Assembly (NCBI RefSeq): GCF_001514065.1
Contig: NZ_KQ948433.1
Span: forward strand, 360,695-424,694
DNA from: Streptomyces antibioticus
Lineage (GTDB): Bacteria; Actinomycetota; Actinomycetes; Streptomycetales; Streptomycetaceae
Length of the DNA stretch: 64,000 nt
Direction of reading: 5' to 3'
The translations under genes and the position numbers were made by a program. Below the pieces are notes generated by a model. The model ran no database searches. It worked only from the letters and a program-made list of their open reading frames with translations, and was not told the DNA's origin. Below, one piece after another: positions 8,017-17,625 of the stretch; position 1 is the stretch's first letter, and each line of letters begins with the position of its first letter.

Positions 8017-9216
8017 TCAGCCGATCTTGACGATCTGTCCGTCGCCGGTGGCGTGGATGTCCGTGGAGCTGGTGCAGGCCGGGGCGTCGGTGCAGGCCGG
8101 CCACATCATGGTCTTGTCCGCGACGTAGATGGAGCCGTCGGGGCCGGCCAGGAAGCCGGTGGGCGCGAACAGCTTCTTGTCCGCCAGGACGGTACGGGAG
8201 TTGTCCTTGTGGTTGATCTGGATGACGTTGCCGATCGGGTCACCGGTGGGCAGGAAGCCGGTGGTGTCGAACTGCGTCACGTAGAAGTCGCCGTTGGCAC
8301 CGAAGCCGCAGCCGCTGATGGCGCTGAAGCCGCTCTGCCAGACCTTGAGCTTGCCGGTCTTGGGCGAGTACCGGTACACGTTGGCGGCGGTCTCCGAGTT
8401 GCCGTGGCCGGTGATCTGGCCGATGTACACGCCGCCGTCGGGGCCGACGTCGAGGCACATCGGGACGGCGTCCGAGCCGCCCGGCGTCTTGGGCACGAAG
8501 GCGAGGACCTTGGTCTTGCCCTTGCGGTCGACCGAGTTCAGCGTGTTGGCGCCCGCGTCCACCAGGTAGAACCCGCCACCCGGCTTCGTCGTCAGCGCGT
8601 ACGGGTTGGACGCCGGGTAGGTGTCGGACAGGTCCGGGTTGTTCTTGGTCCAGTTCCAGTTGACCGTGCCCGGGTTGGCGATCACCTTGCGCTGCCCGTG
8701 GGTGATGTCCATGATCGAGCCGTACTGCTTGGTGAGCGTCTTGGTCAGCTCCGGGTCGAGCCCGGCCGGCACCTGCTCCGGCGAGCCGGCCTGCAGGGTG
8801 TAGATGTGGCCCTTGCGGTCGACGGTGATGCCGTTGGGGCCGATCGTCTCTTCCTGGTTGAACGCGGTCGGCAGGTTCCTGGCGATCCGCACCGGGGTGC
8901 CGGAGGAGACATCCGCGACCGAACCGGTCTGGCCGTAACACCTGGTGGGGAAGCCGGTGCCCTGGCAGGCGGTGGGGGTGGCCCCCATCTCGGTGACCAG
9001 GAGTTCACCGTCGGGGCCCCAGGCCAGGCTCCGCGGTGAGTCCAGCCCGCGGGCCACCACGGTGACCGGTGCGTCGCTGGTGAGGTGGCGGTTCGGGCGG
9101 GCCTTCTGGTTGGCGGCCTCGGCCGCCTGTCCCGACGGTCCGACTCCCAGGCCGACGAGCGCTGCGGCGGCCGCAACTCCGGCGACCAGCGTTCTGCTCG
9201 TTTTGAGACGCCGCAT
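8017..9216 (-). CDS. secreted ScyD/ScyE-family beta-propeller (NHL-like) protein
   Basis: 399 residues from the ATG at 9216 (MRRLKTSRTL); GGAGGG lies 12 bases upstream. A Sec signal peptide is evident: RRxK, a hydrophobic Ala/Val/Leu core, then AEA near residue 34. The mature part carries repeated blades of the type SPRSLAWGPDGELLV, GPNGITVDRKGHIY, CLDVGPDGGVYIGQI, GCGFGANGDFYVTQF and PTGFLAGPDGSIYVA, as in ScyD/ScyE NHL-repeat proteins of the scytonemin cluster. Such proteins are common in Streptomyces, where their role is unknown. It lies just upstream of the ebo-type operon but is separated by a terminator. Confidence 0.82.
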   Translation of the reverse strand: MRRLKTSRTLVAGVAAAAALVGLGVGPSGQAAEAANQKARPNRHLTSDAPVTVVARGLDSPRSLAWGPDGELLVTEMGATPTACQGTGFPTRCYGQTGSVADVSSGTPVRIARNLPTAFNQEETIGPNGITVDRKGHIYTLQAGSPEQVPAGLDPELTKTLTKQYGSIMDITHGQRKVIANPGTVNWNWTKNNPDLSDTYPASNPYALTTKPGGGFYLVDAGANTLNSVDRKGKTKVLAFVPKTPGGSDAVPMCLDVGPDGGVYIGQITGHGNSETAANVYRYSPKTGKLKVWQSGFSAISGCGFGANGDFYVTQFDTTGFLPTGDPIGNVIQINHKDNSRTVLADKKLFAPTGFLAGPDGSIYVADKTMMWPACTDAPACTSSTDIHATGDGQIVKIG

Positions 9217-9647
9217 CTTGGACTCATTCCCTCCGGTCGAAACCACGACTTGCTGACGGGGTGTTCACGACAGGACGCACCGGGACCGACTCGCACTGAT
9301 GCGGTATGACCCGCCCCCTGCATCTTGTTCTGGCGCCTCAGCATTGGGGACATGGCTTGTTCGTGACTGCCGATCAACTTGGCGCCGAGTTGGCGCCCAC
9401 CGCACCGGCCCCCCGGGCCCAACTCCCGCTGCTCGTCAGCCGCTTGCGGCCCAGTCCAGCCGACGGGGCAGGAACGGACTTTCCGGGTACGTTCGTCGTC
9501 CGCCGGTCACATCTCGGCGCCGCGGACTGTCATGGGGGTGAGACCGCGGATCGGCGCGGTCGCGCGGCACGGAGCCGAGGCACACGGCGGACCGGGCCGG
9601 ATGCGAGGAAACCGGCCCACTGACACGGAACACGATCGGGAGAGACC
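9217..9647. other. intergenic region between divergent genes; no supported gene
   Basis: Must hold the promoters for the propeller gene (minus) and the hemerythrin (plus). A direct repeat TTGGCGCC / TTGGCGCC lies near 9379-9397. The one plus-strand open frame here (9306-9623) is Arg/Pro-rich, lacks a ribosome site and resembles nothing I know, so it is not called. Confidence 0.5.
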
Positions 9648-10283
9648 ATGGGTGACAGGCTCGACATGTCGTTGATGTACGCGATGCACAACGCGCTGCG
9701 GCGCGAGCTGGAGATCATGGTGACGATCACGGCCCGCGTCGACGACGACCCGCGGCGCACCCTCGCCGGTGCCGCGGGCTGGGACCTCTTCAAGAAGGCC
9801 CTGCACATCCACCACACCGCCGAGGACGAGGCGCTGTGGCCGGTGCTGCGCCAGACGGTGGCCGACCGCCCCGACGCCGTGGCCCTGCTGGACGCGATGG
9901 ACGCCGAGCACGGCTCCATCGACCCGCTCGTGGGGACCGTCGACGCCCTGCTCGCCGACCCGGAGGCCGACGCCGGGCAGCTCGCGGCCGCCGTCGACTC
10001 GCTGGCCGCCGGCCTCACCGGCCACCTCAAGCACGAGGAGGACGAGGCACTGCCGCTGATCCAGGAGGTCCTCACCCTTGAGCAGTGGCAGCACTACGGC
10101 CGGGTGCACGGCGCGAAGACCGGCCCCGACGGCCCCCTGCTGACCCCCTGGGTCCTCGACGGCGCCGATCAGGAGACCATCGACGGAATGCTCGCCATCC
10201 TCCCCGAGCCCGTCCGCACCGCCTACCACACCGCCTGGGTGCCCGCGTACATCGAACTCGACCGCTGGAACACCAAGAAGTGA
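9648..10283 (+). CDS. hemerythrin HHE-domain protein
   Basis: 211 residues. Four-helix hemerythrin-like fold with candidate di-iron ligands H14 (YAMHNALRRE), H53/H55/H56 (HIHHTAEDE), H88 (DAEHGSID), H126 and H129 with E130-E133 (HLKHEEDEALP). Such proteins bind O2, NO or iron in the cytoplasm. The C-terminal 60 residues (helical, WVPAYIELDRWN) form an extension typical of Streptomyces members. It is monocistronic: a strong terminator follows 6 bases after the stop. GGGAGAGACC precedes the ATG. Proximity to cytochrome bd genes may reflect a shared theme of oxygen or NO stress. Confidence 0.88.
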   Translation: MGDRLDMSLMYAMHNALRRELEIMVTITARVDDDPRRTLAGAAGWDLFKKALHIHHTAEDEALWPVLRQTVADRPDAVALLDAMDAEHGSIDPLVGTVDALLADPEADAGQLAAAVDSLAAGLTGHLKHEEDEALPLIQEVLTLEQWQHYGRVHGAKTGPDGPLLTPWVLDGADQETIDGMLAILPEPVRTAYHTAWVPAYIELDRWNTKK

Positions 10284-10289
10284 CAACAC

Positions 10290-10334
10290 GCCGAGGCTCC
10301 CTCCCGACCCCGAAGGTCAGGAGGGAGCCTCGGC
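10290..10334. terminator. bidirectional 15-bp hairpin terminator
   Basis: Perfect inverted repeat, arms 10290-10304 and 10320-10334 (GCCGAGGCTCCCTCC and complement), loop of 15. It lies between the convergent hemerythrin and cydC genes and can serve both. Confidence 0.85.
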
Positions 10335-10393
10335 ACAGGTACACCCGCCGCGCGCCGGCACAGGCCGACTGGACAGGCCGGCTGGACCAGAAG

Positions 10394-12151
10394 TCAGCGC
10401 GGTTCACCCGCCGCGCGCACCCGCCCCCCGTCCAGCGTCACCACCTGGTCGGCCCCTGTGAAGCCCGCCCGCTCATGGGTGACCAGCAGGGTCGTACGGC
10501 CACGCGTGGCGTCGAGGATGTCGGCGAGCACCGCCGCCGCGGTGTCCGGGTCCAGTCCCTCGGTGGGCTCGTCCAGGACGAGGACCGGCGGATCGGCGAG
10601 CAGCGCGCGGGCCAGCAGCAGCCGGGTCCGCTGCCCACCGGAGAGCTGGGTGCCGTCCGGGCCGAGCACGGTGTCGAAGCCGTCGGGCAGCGAGTCGATC
10701 CAGTCCAGGATCCGGGCCCGGCGCGCCGCCTCCCGCAGCTCGGCGACCTCGGCGTCGGGCCGCGCCAGCAGCAGGTTGGCGTGGATGCTGGCGTGGAAGA
10801 CATGGGCGTCCTGCGTCATCCCGGTGATCACGCGCCGCACGTCGTCACCGGCGCAGTCCCGCAGCTCGCGACCGCCGACGCGGACGCTGCCGGCCTCGTA
10901 CTCCACGAACCGCATCAGGGTGGCGATGAGCGTCGACTTCCCCGAGCCGCTCGCGCCGAGCAGCACCGTGCGCCGCCCGGCCGGCAGGTCCAGGCTCAGC
11001 CCGTTCAGGGCCGCCGCACCGCCCGTCCGGTGCCGTACCGTCAGGTCCTTGATGCGCACGGCGACCGGCCCGTCGACGGCGAGCGGGGCCGGGTCGGCCG
11101 GCTCGGCGACCGGGGCAGGGGTGTCGAACAGCTCCGCCAACCGCCGTGCCCGCTCCCGTACTTCGGCCAGCCGGAACGCGGCGGCCGGCAGCGGTTCCAG
11201 CGCCTCGAAGGCGACCAGCGCGAGCACCGCGAGCACGGTCAGCTGTACGGCGGGCAGCCGCCCGTCGGCATGGGCGCGCAGCGCCCCGTGCACCACCGCG
11301 ACCAGCGCCGCCCCCTGGAAGAGCAGCAGTACGGCCGAGGCCAGCGAGGTGGTCAGCGCGCGCCGCCGCTCCAGCCGGGCGATCCGCGCGGCGGCATCCT
11401 GTGCCCGCCCGACCGCCCGGCCCCGCGCTCCGTAGGCGGCGAGGTCGGCCGCCCCTTCGGTCAAGTCCACGATGTGCGCGGCGAGTTCGGCCCGCGCCGC
11501 CGCCTGCTCCCGGCCGGTGCGGTGGGCCACGGCGAGCACGGCCGCCGGCACCAGCAGGACGGCCAGCGCGAGCAGCAGCCCCAGCAGCAGCCCCGCCTGC
11601 GGCAGCAGCAGCCACGCCGTCACCGTGGCGGCGAGCCCCACGGAGACCGCCGCGGCGGTCGGCAGCAGCACCCGCAGCAGCAGATCCTGGGCGGCGTCGA
11701 CGTCGTCGACCAGCCGGGTCAGCAGATCACCGCTGCGGAAGGCGGGCGTGCCCGCGGGCGCCAGCGGCACCAGCGCCTCGTACACCCGGGTCCGGAAGCC
11801 GGCCACGGCCCGCAGTACCGCGTCGTGTCCCAGGAGCCGGTCGCCGTAGCGCAGTGTCCCGCGCCCCAGGGCCAGGGCGCGCACGGCGACGATCGCCAGG
11901 CTCACCGAGGCGAGCGGCGGGTGCTCGGCGGCCCGTGTGATCAGCCAGGACGCGGTGGCCATGAGCGCCGCCGCAGCCAGCTCGCTGCCGGCCGCGGCGA
12001 GTCCGGCGGGCAGCAACCGGCGCCAGTAGGGCAGGAGTTGGCGCGCGAGGCGCAGCGTGGCACGGGAGGACCCGCCTGACGGCCGGGCGGGGGAATGGAC
12101 GGCCGTCAGGCGGGAGTCGGTGTGGCCGACGGCCGCCGTGGGGGAGGTCAT
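10394..12151 (-). CDS. cydC: thiol reductant ABC exporter subunit CydC
   Basis: 585 residues: about six membrane helices followed by an ABC ATPase domain. Walker A is GASGSGKST, signature LSGGQRTRLLLARALL, Walker B PVLVLDEPTEG and the H-loop VTHERAGF. With CydD it forms the heterodimeric exporter of cysteine/glutathione and haem homeostasis needed to assemble cytochrome bd. The start ATG overlaps the cydD stop (ATGA). Slightly shorter and more Ala-rich than its partner, as usual for CydC. Assignment as C rather than D follows from gene order and sequence flavour. Confidence 0.88.
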   Translation of the reverse strand: MTSPTAAVGHTDSRLTAVHSPARPSGGSSRATLRLARQLLPYWRRLLPAGLAAAGSELAAAALMATASWLITRAAEHPPLASVSLAIVAVRALALGRGTLRYGDRLLGHDAVLRAVAGFRTRVYEALVPLAPAGTPAFRSGDLLTRLVDDVDAAQDLLLRVLLPTAAAVSVGLAATVTAWLLLPQAGLLLGLLLALAVLLVPAAVLAVAHRTGREQAAARAELAAHIVDLTEGAADLAAYGARGRAVGRAQDAAARIARLERRRALTTSLASAVLLLFQGAALVAVVHGALRAHADGRLPAVQLTVLAVLALVAFEALEPLPAAAFRLAEVRERARRLAELFDTPAPVAEPADPAPLAVDGPVAVRIKDLTVRHRTGGAAALNGLSLDLPAGRRTVLLGASGSGKSTLIATLMRFVEYEAGSVRVGGRELRDCAGDDVRRVITGMTQDAHVFHASIHANLLLARPDAEVAELREAARRARILDWIDSLPDGFDTVLGPDGTQLSGGQRTRLLLARALLADPPVLVLDEPTEGLDPDTAAAVLADILDATRGRTTLLVTHERAGFTGADQVVTLDGGRVRAAGEPR

Positions 12152-13941
12152 GAGGCCATCGGCCCTTCTGCGGGCACCAGTCGGGGCGGAACGAGGTCCC
12201 CGAGTGGGTCGGTGACGGGGTGTGCGCAGGTCAGAGCTGCGTGGCCGGTGCCGGCGAGGCCGGCCACCACCGTGCCCACGTCCGAGTCCACCTGTCCGGC
12301 CCGCAGCGTCACGATCCGGTCGGCGTACGGCAGCAGGCTGGTGCGGTGCGCCACCATGATCGCGGTGCGGCCGCGCATGAGCCGCACCGTGGCGTGGGTG
12401 ACGGCGGCCTCGCTGTCGGGGTCGAGGTGGGCGGTCGGTTCGTCGAGCAGCAGCACGGGGGCGTCCTTGAGGAAGGCGCGGGCGATCGCGATGCGCTGGC
12501 GCTGGCCGGCGGACAGGCCCGCGCCGTGCTCACCGAGCGGGGTGTCGTAGCCCTGTGGCAGCGCCTCGATGAACGCGTCGGCGTATGCGTCGCGGGCGGC
12601 CTGCCGTACCTCGGCCTCGCTCGCCCCGGGCCGCCCGAGCCGGATGTTGTCGGCGACGGACGCCGCGAACAGATGTGGGCGCTGCGGCACCCACGCCAGC
12701 CGCCGGCGCCACTCGTCCATGTCGAGGCGGTCCAGGTCGATGCCGCCGACCGTGATCCGGCCCGCCGAGGGCCGCGTGAAGCCGAGCAACAGGGCCAGCA
12801 GCGTGGACTTTCCGGCCCCGCTGGGACCGACCAGGGCGATGTGCTCACCGGGCCGCACATGCAGCGAGACCCGGTCCAGAGCGGGTGCCGCGCGCCCCGG
12901 GTGGACGACGCCGACACCGTCGAGGCGCACCGACACGGCACGCACCTCGGGCACCGGCGTCCGCTCGTCCCGGAGCCCGCCCCGCTCCCCGTCCTCGTCC
13001 TCGTCGAGGATCGCGAAGACCTGCTCGGCCACCGTGACGCCCTCGGCGCTCTCGTGGAAGGCGGCGCCCATCGCCCGCAGCGGCAGATACGCCTCGGGCG
13101 TCAGGAACAGCACGATCAGCGCCGTACGCAGATCCAGGTGGCCGTCCAGCAGCCGCAGCCCGACCGGCACCGCGACCAGGGCCACCGACAGCGTCGCGAC
13201 CGTCTCCAGCACGAACGACGACAGGAACGCCACCCGCAGGGTCCGCATCGTGGCCCGCCGGTGCGCGTCGGCCATGTCACCGACCCTGCGCGCCTGGTAA
13301 TGGGCCCGGCCGAACGCCCGCAGTGTCGGCAGCCCGGCCACGACGTCGAGGAAGTGACCGCCGAGCCGTGCCAGCAGCCGCCACTGCCGCGCGGTGCGCC
13401 GGGCGGTGTGCATCCCGACCAGCGCCCCGAACACCGGGATCAGCGGCAGGGTCACGACGACGATCAGTGCCGAGGTCCAGTCGGTCGCGAACAGCCACCC
13501 GACGACCACGACCGGCACCACACCGGCCGCCGCCATCGTGGGCAGCGAGCCCGTGACATACGGGTCCAGGGTGTCGAGGCCACGGGTGAGCAAGGTGGCC
13601 GTCTCGCCGTGCCGGCCCGTCGCGAGCCTGAGCGGCGCACCCTGTCCGAGCCGGCCGGTGAGCCGCTCGCGCAGGGTGTGCTTGACGTCGGACGCGACAC
13701 GCTGCGCGAGCACGCCCCGCGCCCACGCCAGCAGAGCCCTTCCCGCGACCACGGTGCCCAGTGCGGCCGGCGTCCCGAAGGCGACCGTATGCCCGCCGAA
13801 CCCGTCCGCGAGCACGGTCGCCAGCAGGGTCACCTGGGTGACGACGAGCCCCGCGCCGAGCAGCGCGAGGGCCGTCGAGTTCACCAAGTGGCGCCGCAGC
13901 ACCGGCAGTTCCCGCATCAGCCGACGTTCGACCGGTTTCAT
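12148..13941 (-). CDS. cydD: thiol reductant ABC exporter subunit CydD
   Basis: 597 residues, transmembrane domain then ABC ATPase: Walker [10 protein letters not shown], signature LSAGQRQRIAIARAFL, Walker B APVLLLDEPTAHLD, H-loop MVAHRTS. The N-terminal half contains the WLFATDWTSALIVVVTLPLIP segment expected in CydD. It lies 34 bases after cydB and overlaps cydC by four bases. Partner of CydC in the inner-membrane exporter required for bd oxidase assembly. Confidence 0.9.
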   Translation of the reverse strand: MKPVERRLMRELPVLRRHLVNSTALALLGAGLVVTQVTLLATVLADGFGGHTVAFGTPAALGTVVAGRALLAWARGVLAQRVASDVKHTLRERLTGRLGQGAPLRLATGRHGETATLLTRGLDTLDPYVTGSLPTMAAAGVVPVVVVGWLFATDWTSALIVVVTLPLIPVFGALVGMHTARRTARQWRLLARLGGHFLDVVAGLPTLRAFGRAHYQARRVGDMADAHRRATMRTLRVAFLSSFVLETVATLSVALVAVPVGLRLLDGHLDLRTALIVLFLTPEAYLPLRAMGAAFHESAEGVTVAEQVFAILDEDEDGERGGLRDERTPVPEVRAVSVRLDGVGVVHPGRAAPALDRVSLHVRPGEHIALVGPSGAGKSTLLALLLGFTRPSAGRITVGGIDLDRLDMDEWRRRLAWVPQRPHLFAASVADNIRLGRPGASEAEVRQAARDAYADAFIEALPQGYDTPLGEHGAGLSAGQRQRIAIARAFLKDAPVLLLDEPTAHLDPDSEAAVTHATVRLMRGRTAIMVAHRTSLLPYADRIVTLRAGQVDSDVGTVVAGLAGTGHAALTCAHPVTDPLGDLVPPRLVPAEGPMAS

Positions 13942-13975
13942 CCCGGACCCCTTCCCCTTCCCGTACGGCGGCGGC

Positions 13976-15016
13976 TCAGAAGTAGCTCGGGTGGCGCAGG
14001 CCCGTACGGCCGCGGAACGCCCACCAGCTCCACGCCTGGTACGCGAGGATCGTCGGCACCACCAGGACCCCGAACACGCTGAGGATCTTCAAGGTGGCGT
14101 CGTCGGTGACGGCGTCGTGGATGTCGAGGCCGTGCCCGGCCGAGCTGATCAGCAGATACGGGTAGTGCCCCGCGCCCACCAGCAGCACCGGCAGCGCGGT
14201 CGCACAGCAGGTCGCCACGAACGCCCGCACCTCATGGCCGCCGGTGAAGGACCACCAGGCGACACCGAGCGCCACCACGAGCGCCCCGGCGATGACTCCC
14301 GACACTCCCCGATTGGTCATCGAGGCGCCCGAGCCGACGAAGGTGAGCAGCAGTGCGACGACCGCCGCGGCCCCGGCGCCCAGCAGCAGCTTGCCGCCCA
14401 GCTCCCGTGCCTTCGCGGCCGTTTCCCGCTCCGAGCGGAGGGCGACGAAGCCCGCGCCGTGCGCGGCGAAGAGCAGGATCGTGGCGATGCCGCACACCAG
14501 CACGAACGGTGTGAACACCTCACCGAACCCGATGTGGAAGCTGCCGTCGGCGCGCCGCGGCACCCCGTGCAGCAGCAGCCCCACCACCAGCCCCCAGCAC
14601 AGCGCGGGCACCGCACCGCCGAACACGATCAGCGCGTCCCACGCCCGGCGGCCCCGGACCCCGCGGGCGCGGCGGCGCAGCTGCACCGCCGCGTTGCCGA
14701 GCACCAGCCCGGCCAGGATCGCCACGATCAGCGGATAGAGGCCGGACAGCAGGGTGCCTTCCAGGTGCGGGAAGGCACCGAACATCACGCCGGCGAAGGC
14801 CACCAGCCACACCTCGTTGCCGAGGAAGAACGGCGCGATGGCGTCGAGGGCGGCATTGCCGCCAGAAGCCTTCTCGGGCTTGCTCTCCTCGTGTTCGTCG
14901 CGGAGGAAGGGGTGCAGCATCTGTGCGCCGTAGTCGTATCCGCCGAGCACGAAGTACCCGGCGAGCATCAGGCCCAGCAGGCCCAACCAGGCGATTTCCA
15001 GAGACATCTGGCTCAA
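13976..15016 (-). CDS. cydB: cytochrome bd ubiquinol/menaquinol oxidase subunit II
   Basis: 346 residues with eight or nine hydrophobic helices. The N-terminal LGLMLAGYFVLGGYDYGAQML is the hallmark of CydB. Subunit II is a scaffold for CydA and contributes to proton uptake. It starts 8 bases after the cydA stop. The ATG has a GGGAG site. Length is normal for the actinobacterial branch (about 335-350). Confidence 0.95.
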   Translation of the reverse strand: MSQMSLEIAWLGLLGLMLAGYFVLGGYDYGAQMLHPFLRDEHEESKPEKASGGNAALDAIAPFFLGNEVWLVAFAGVMFGAFPHLEGTLLSGLYPLIVAILAGLVLGNAAVQLRRRARGVRGRRAWDALIVFGGAVPALCWGLVVGLLLHGVPRRADGSFHIGFGEVFTPFVLVCGIATILLFAAHGAGFVALRSERETAAKARELGGKLLLGAGAAAVVALLLTFVGSGASMTNRGVSGVIAGALVVALGVAWWSFTGGHEVRAFVATCCATALPVLLVGAGHYPYLLISSAGHGLDIHDAVTDDATLKILSVFGVLVVPTILAYQAWSWWAFRGRTGLRHPSYF

Positions 15017-15024
15017 CTCTCCCT

Positions 15025-16326
15025 CTAGAAAGCCGGGACCGGCTGCTTGTCTTCGGAGCCGCCCGTGGGCTGCTCGGGCAGAGCCTCGGCCAGCGGCTCG
15101 GTGACGCCCAGCTGGGTGGCGTCCGGGCCGCGCACGGCGAACCGGGTGATCAGCGTCCAGTTCGTCACGGCGAGCCCCACGAAGATGGCGATGAACACCG
15201 TGCAGGACGCGATCAGCGAGGCCCTGCTGACGTGGGACAGGGCGTCCTCGACGGTCAGATGGCCGTAGACGATCCAGGGCTGACGGCCCATCTCACGCAC
15301 CACCCAGCCGGCCACCGAGGCGACGAAGGCGAACGGGATGACCGCCACCATCAGCCAGGCCATGGGCCGCCAGCGCACCAGCCGGTCCTTCCAGAGCAGG
15401 AACACGGCGATGAAGGTGATCGTCGAGATCGTGTTGCCGATGAGCGTCATCGCGTTCATCGACAGATGGATCCAGCCCTGCGGGGGCACGTAGTCGCCGG
15501 GCCCGAACTGCTCCACGAGCCGGCGCTGCACCTCGGCGACGCCGGAGTTGTCCAGCACGGCGTTCTTCATCGGCTGGGTCCGCTCGATGATCGGACGCTG
15601 GAGCTCACCGACCACGACGACGAAGAACGAGGCGAGCATCGCCACCCATGTCCCCAGCCGCAGCGAGGAGCGGAACAGCTCGGTCTCCTTCGTTCCGCGA
15701 AGGAAGTGGAAGCAGCTGACTCCGGCGACGAACAGACCGCCCGTAGTCAGCGCCGCCAGCACGATGTGACCGAGGGCGGTGAGCGACATCTCGTTGGTCA
15801 GCAGCGCCCCGAAGTCGGTCAAGTAGGCGACACCGCCGCGTACTTCGTAGCCGACCGGGTGCTGCATGAAGCCGTTGGCGATCAGGATCCAGTACGCGGA
15901 GGCGTACGCGGTCAGGCAGACCAGCCAGATCAGCGTGACGTGCACGCCGCGCCGCAGCCGCCCCCAGCCGAAGATCCACATCCCGAGGAACGTGGACTCG
16001 GCGAAGAACGCGATGAGCGTCTCCAGCGCCAGCGGGGCGCCGAAGACGTTCCCGGCGAACTTGCTCAGTCCGCTCCAGCTCAGGCCGAACTGGAACTCCA
16101 TGACGAGGCCGGTGACGATACCGACCGCGTAGTTGATGACGTAGAGCTGTCCCCAGAAGCGCGTCATGCGCTCACGGACAGCCTTCTTGGCGGGGTCACG
16201 GGTGTATGCGGCCCGGGTGTGCATGAACGCCACCAGGGGGACGAGCCCCATGGTGAGGATCACGAACAGCCAGTGGATGCCGGTCGTGGCCGCGAACTGG
16301 AGTCGGGCCAGCTCCGCAGCGCTCAT
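15025..16326 (-). CDS. cydA: cytochrome bd oxidase subunit I
   Basis: 433 residues from the ATG at 16326 (MSAAELARLQFA), preceded by AGGAAGG at 8 bases; upstream reading adds only low-quality sequence. H18 in TGIHWLF is the haem b595 ligand, and ETLIAFFAEST holds the conserved glutamates. MEFQFGLSWSG, RPIIERTQP and the C-terminal GWVVREMGRQPW are diagnostic. The length fits the short Q-loop class. Oxidises menaquinol and reduces O2 to water with high affinity. First gene of cydABDC; the 198-base divergent promoter is shared with a LysR gene, and I see no TGTGAAC-type Rex operator there. Confidence 0.95.
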   Translation of the reverse strand: MSAAELARLQFAATTGIHWLFVILTMGLVPLVAFMHTRAAYTRDPAKKAVRERMTRFWGQLYVINYAVGIVTGLVMEFQFGLSWSGLSKFAGNVFGAPLALETLIAFFAESTFLGMWIFGWGRLRRGVHVTLIWLVCLTAYASAYWILIANGFMQHPVGYEVRGGVAYLTDFGALLTNEMSLTALGHIVLAALTTGGLFVAGVSCFHFLRGTKETELFRSSLRLGTWVAMLASFFVVVVGELQRPIIERTQPMKNAVLDNSGVAEVQRRLVEQFGPGDYVPPQGWIHLSMNAMTLIGNTISTITFIAVFLLWKDRLVRWRPMAWLMVAVIPFAFVASVAGWVVREMGRQPWIVYGHLTVEDALSHVSRASLIASCTVFIAIFVGLAVTNWTLITRFAVRGPDATQLGVTEPLAEALPEQPTGGSEDKQPVPAF

Positions 16327-16524
16327 GGTGCGACCTTCCTGAGGGAGGGCGGCGGGAGAAGGACAGAAGCGTGGGGCCCCCGCGTCGCGTGTACAGGCAC
16401 CGGGCGGTGAAGCCCGCCACCTGTGCGGTGGCCCCGGAAAGACGGTAGAGAACAACACTCATGCATTTCCAAGACCGGTTTTGCCATGTGACGATGCCTC
16501 GACAGTTATAGGTGAAGGTGGACC

Positions 16525-17442
16525 GTGGATCTGCTGCAGTTGCGCTACTTCCAGACCGTCGCCCGCTTCGAGCACATGAGCCGCGCCGCGGAGGAACTGG
16601 GCATAGCCCAACCCTCGCTCAGCCGCACTATCGGACGGCTCGAGACCGAGTTGGGCTCCCCGCTCTTCGAGCGCCACGGACGGGGCATCAGACTCAACGC
16701 CGCCGGCACCCTGTTCCTGCGTCACGTCGACCGCTCCCTCAGCGAGCTCGACGACGGCGTCAGAGCCGTCCGCGAGGCCGGCGACCTGGGCCTGGGCCGG
16801 GTCGGCATCGCCTGCGAGACCCTGCTGACCATCACCACCGTCCTCGGCAGCTTCCGCCTGGCCCAGCCCCGTGCCGACATCCGCCTCTACCAGTCCGACG
16901 CCGAGGAGATGGAGCGCCAACTACGCGTCGGCGAGGTCGACTTCTGCATCGCCTCGCAGCCGCTGGACGACCCCCATCTGGACTCCCTGGAACTCACCCG
17001 GGAAGAGGTCCTGCTGGCCGTTCCCCGAGGTCACCGGCTGGACGGACGCGACCGCGTGACGATCTCCGAGATCGCCGACGAGCCCTTCGTCACCACCCGC
17101 AGGAACCACTGGCAACGCGCCCTGCTGGACCGCCTGTTCGCCGCCGAGGGCCGTACCCCGGTGATCTCCTGCGAGGGCGACGAACCCGCCGCCAGTCAGG
17201 TCCTCATCAGCGCGGGTCTGGGCATCGGCCTCATCCCGGCCATGTCCCGCCAGGCCGGCACCGACACCCGCGTCCCCGTCTCCTGGGTCCACGTGGACGC
17301 CCCCGCCTGCCACCGTGTCCTCACCCTGGTCTGGCGGCGCGACGCCCACCTGTCCGAAGCGGCCCTGAAATTCCGGGAATTCCTCACATCCCGCCCCTTC
17401 ATGACCCACCGCCTGCCGGACCCGCGCCGACCCGATTCCTAG
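16525..17442 (+). CDS. LysR-family transcriptional regulator divergent from cydABDC
   Basis: 305 residues. N-terminal winged HTH (MDLLQLRYFQTVARFEHMSRAAEELGIAQPSLSRTIGRLE, residues about 1-40) followed by a periplasmic-binding-like effector domain (residues about 90-295). The GTG at 16525 has GAAGGTGG upstream. It diverges from the cytochrome bd operon across about 200 bases, the classic LysR arrangement, so it probably controls cydABDC in response to an unknown ligand. That target is inferred from position only. Confidence 0.9.
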   Translation: MDLLQLRYFQTVARFEHMSRAAEELGIAQPSLSRTIGRLETELGSPLFERHGRGIRLNAAGTLFLRHVDRSLSELDDGVRAVREAGDLGLGRVGIACETLLTITTVLGSFRLAQPRADIRLYQSDAEEMERQLRVGEVDFCIASQPLDDPHLDSLELTREEVLLAVPRGHRLDGRDRVTISEIADEPFVTTRRNHWQRALLDRLFAAEGRTPVISCEGDEPAASQVLISAGLGIGLIPAMSRQAGTDTRVPVSWVHVDAPACHRVLTLVWRRDAHLSEAALKFREFLTSRPFMTHRLPDPRRPDS

Positions 17443-17625
17443 GGTGTGTCGAGCGGTCCTCAAGCGGGACTGGACTTGGACCGCCCAAAGTCCTCTGGTA
17501 CGTTCACTGCCCTTCCCCGCCCGCTTCCGTGCCGACATGGCCCGGCCGCGGGCAGAAGAGCCGGAGAGGTGTCGCGTCCCCACCGACTCTCAAGCGATCC
17601 TCCACGCTTCTTCACCGGGGTCCAG

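Noticed and set aside
9306-9623. Plus-strand open frame of 105 codons upstream of the hemerythrin
   Set aside because: No ribosome site, Arg/Pro-rich composition and no resemblance to a protein family; more likely a promoter region.
16327-16524. Rex operator in the cyd promoter
   Set aside because: No TGTGAAC-N3-TTCACA-like sequence could be found on either strand.
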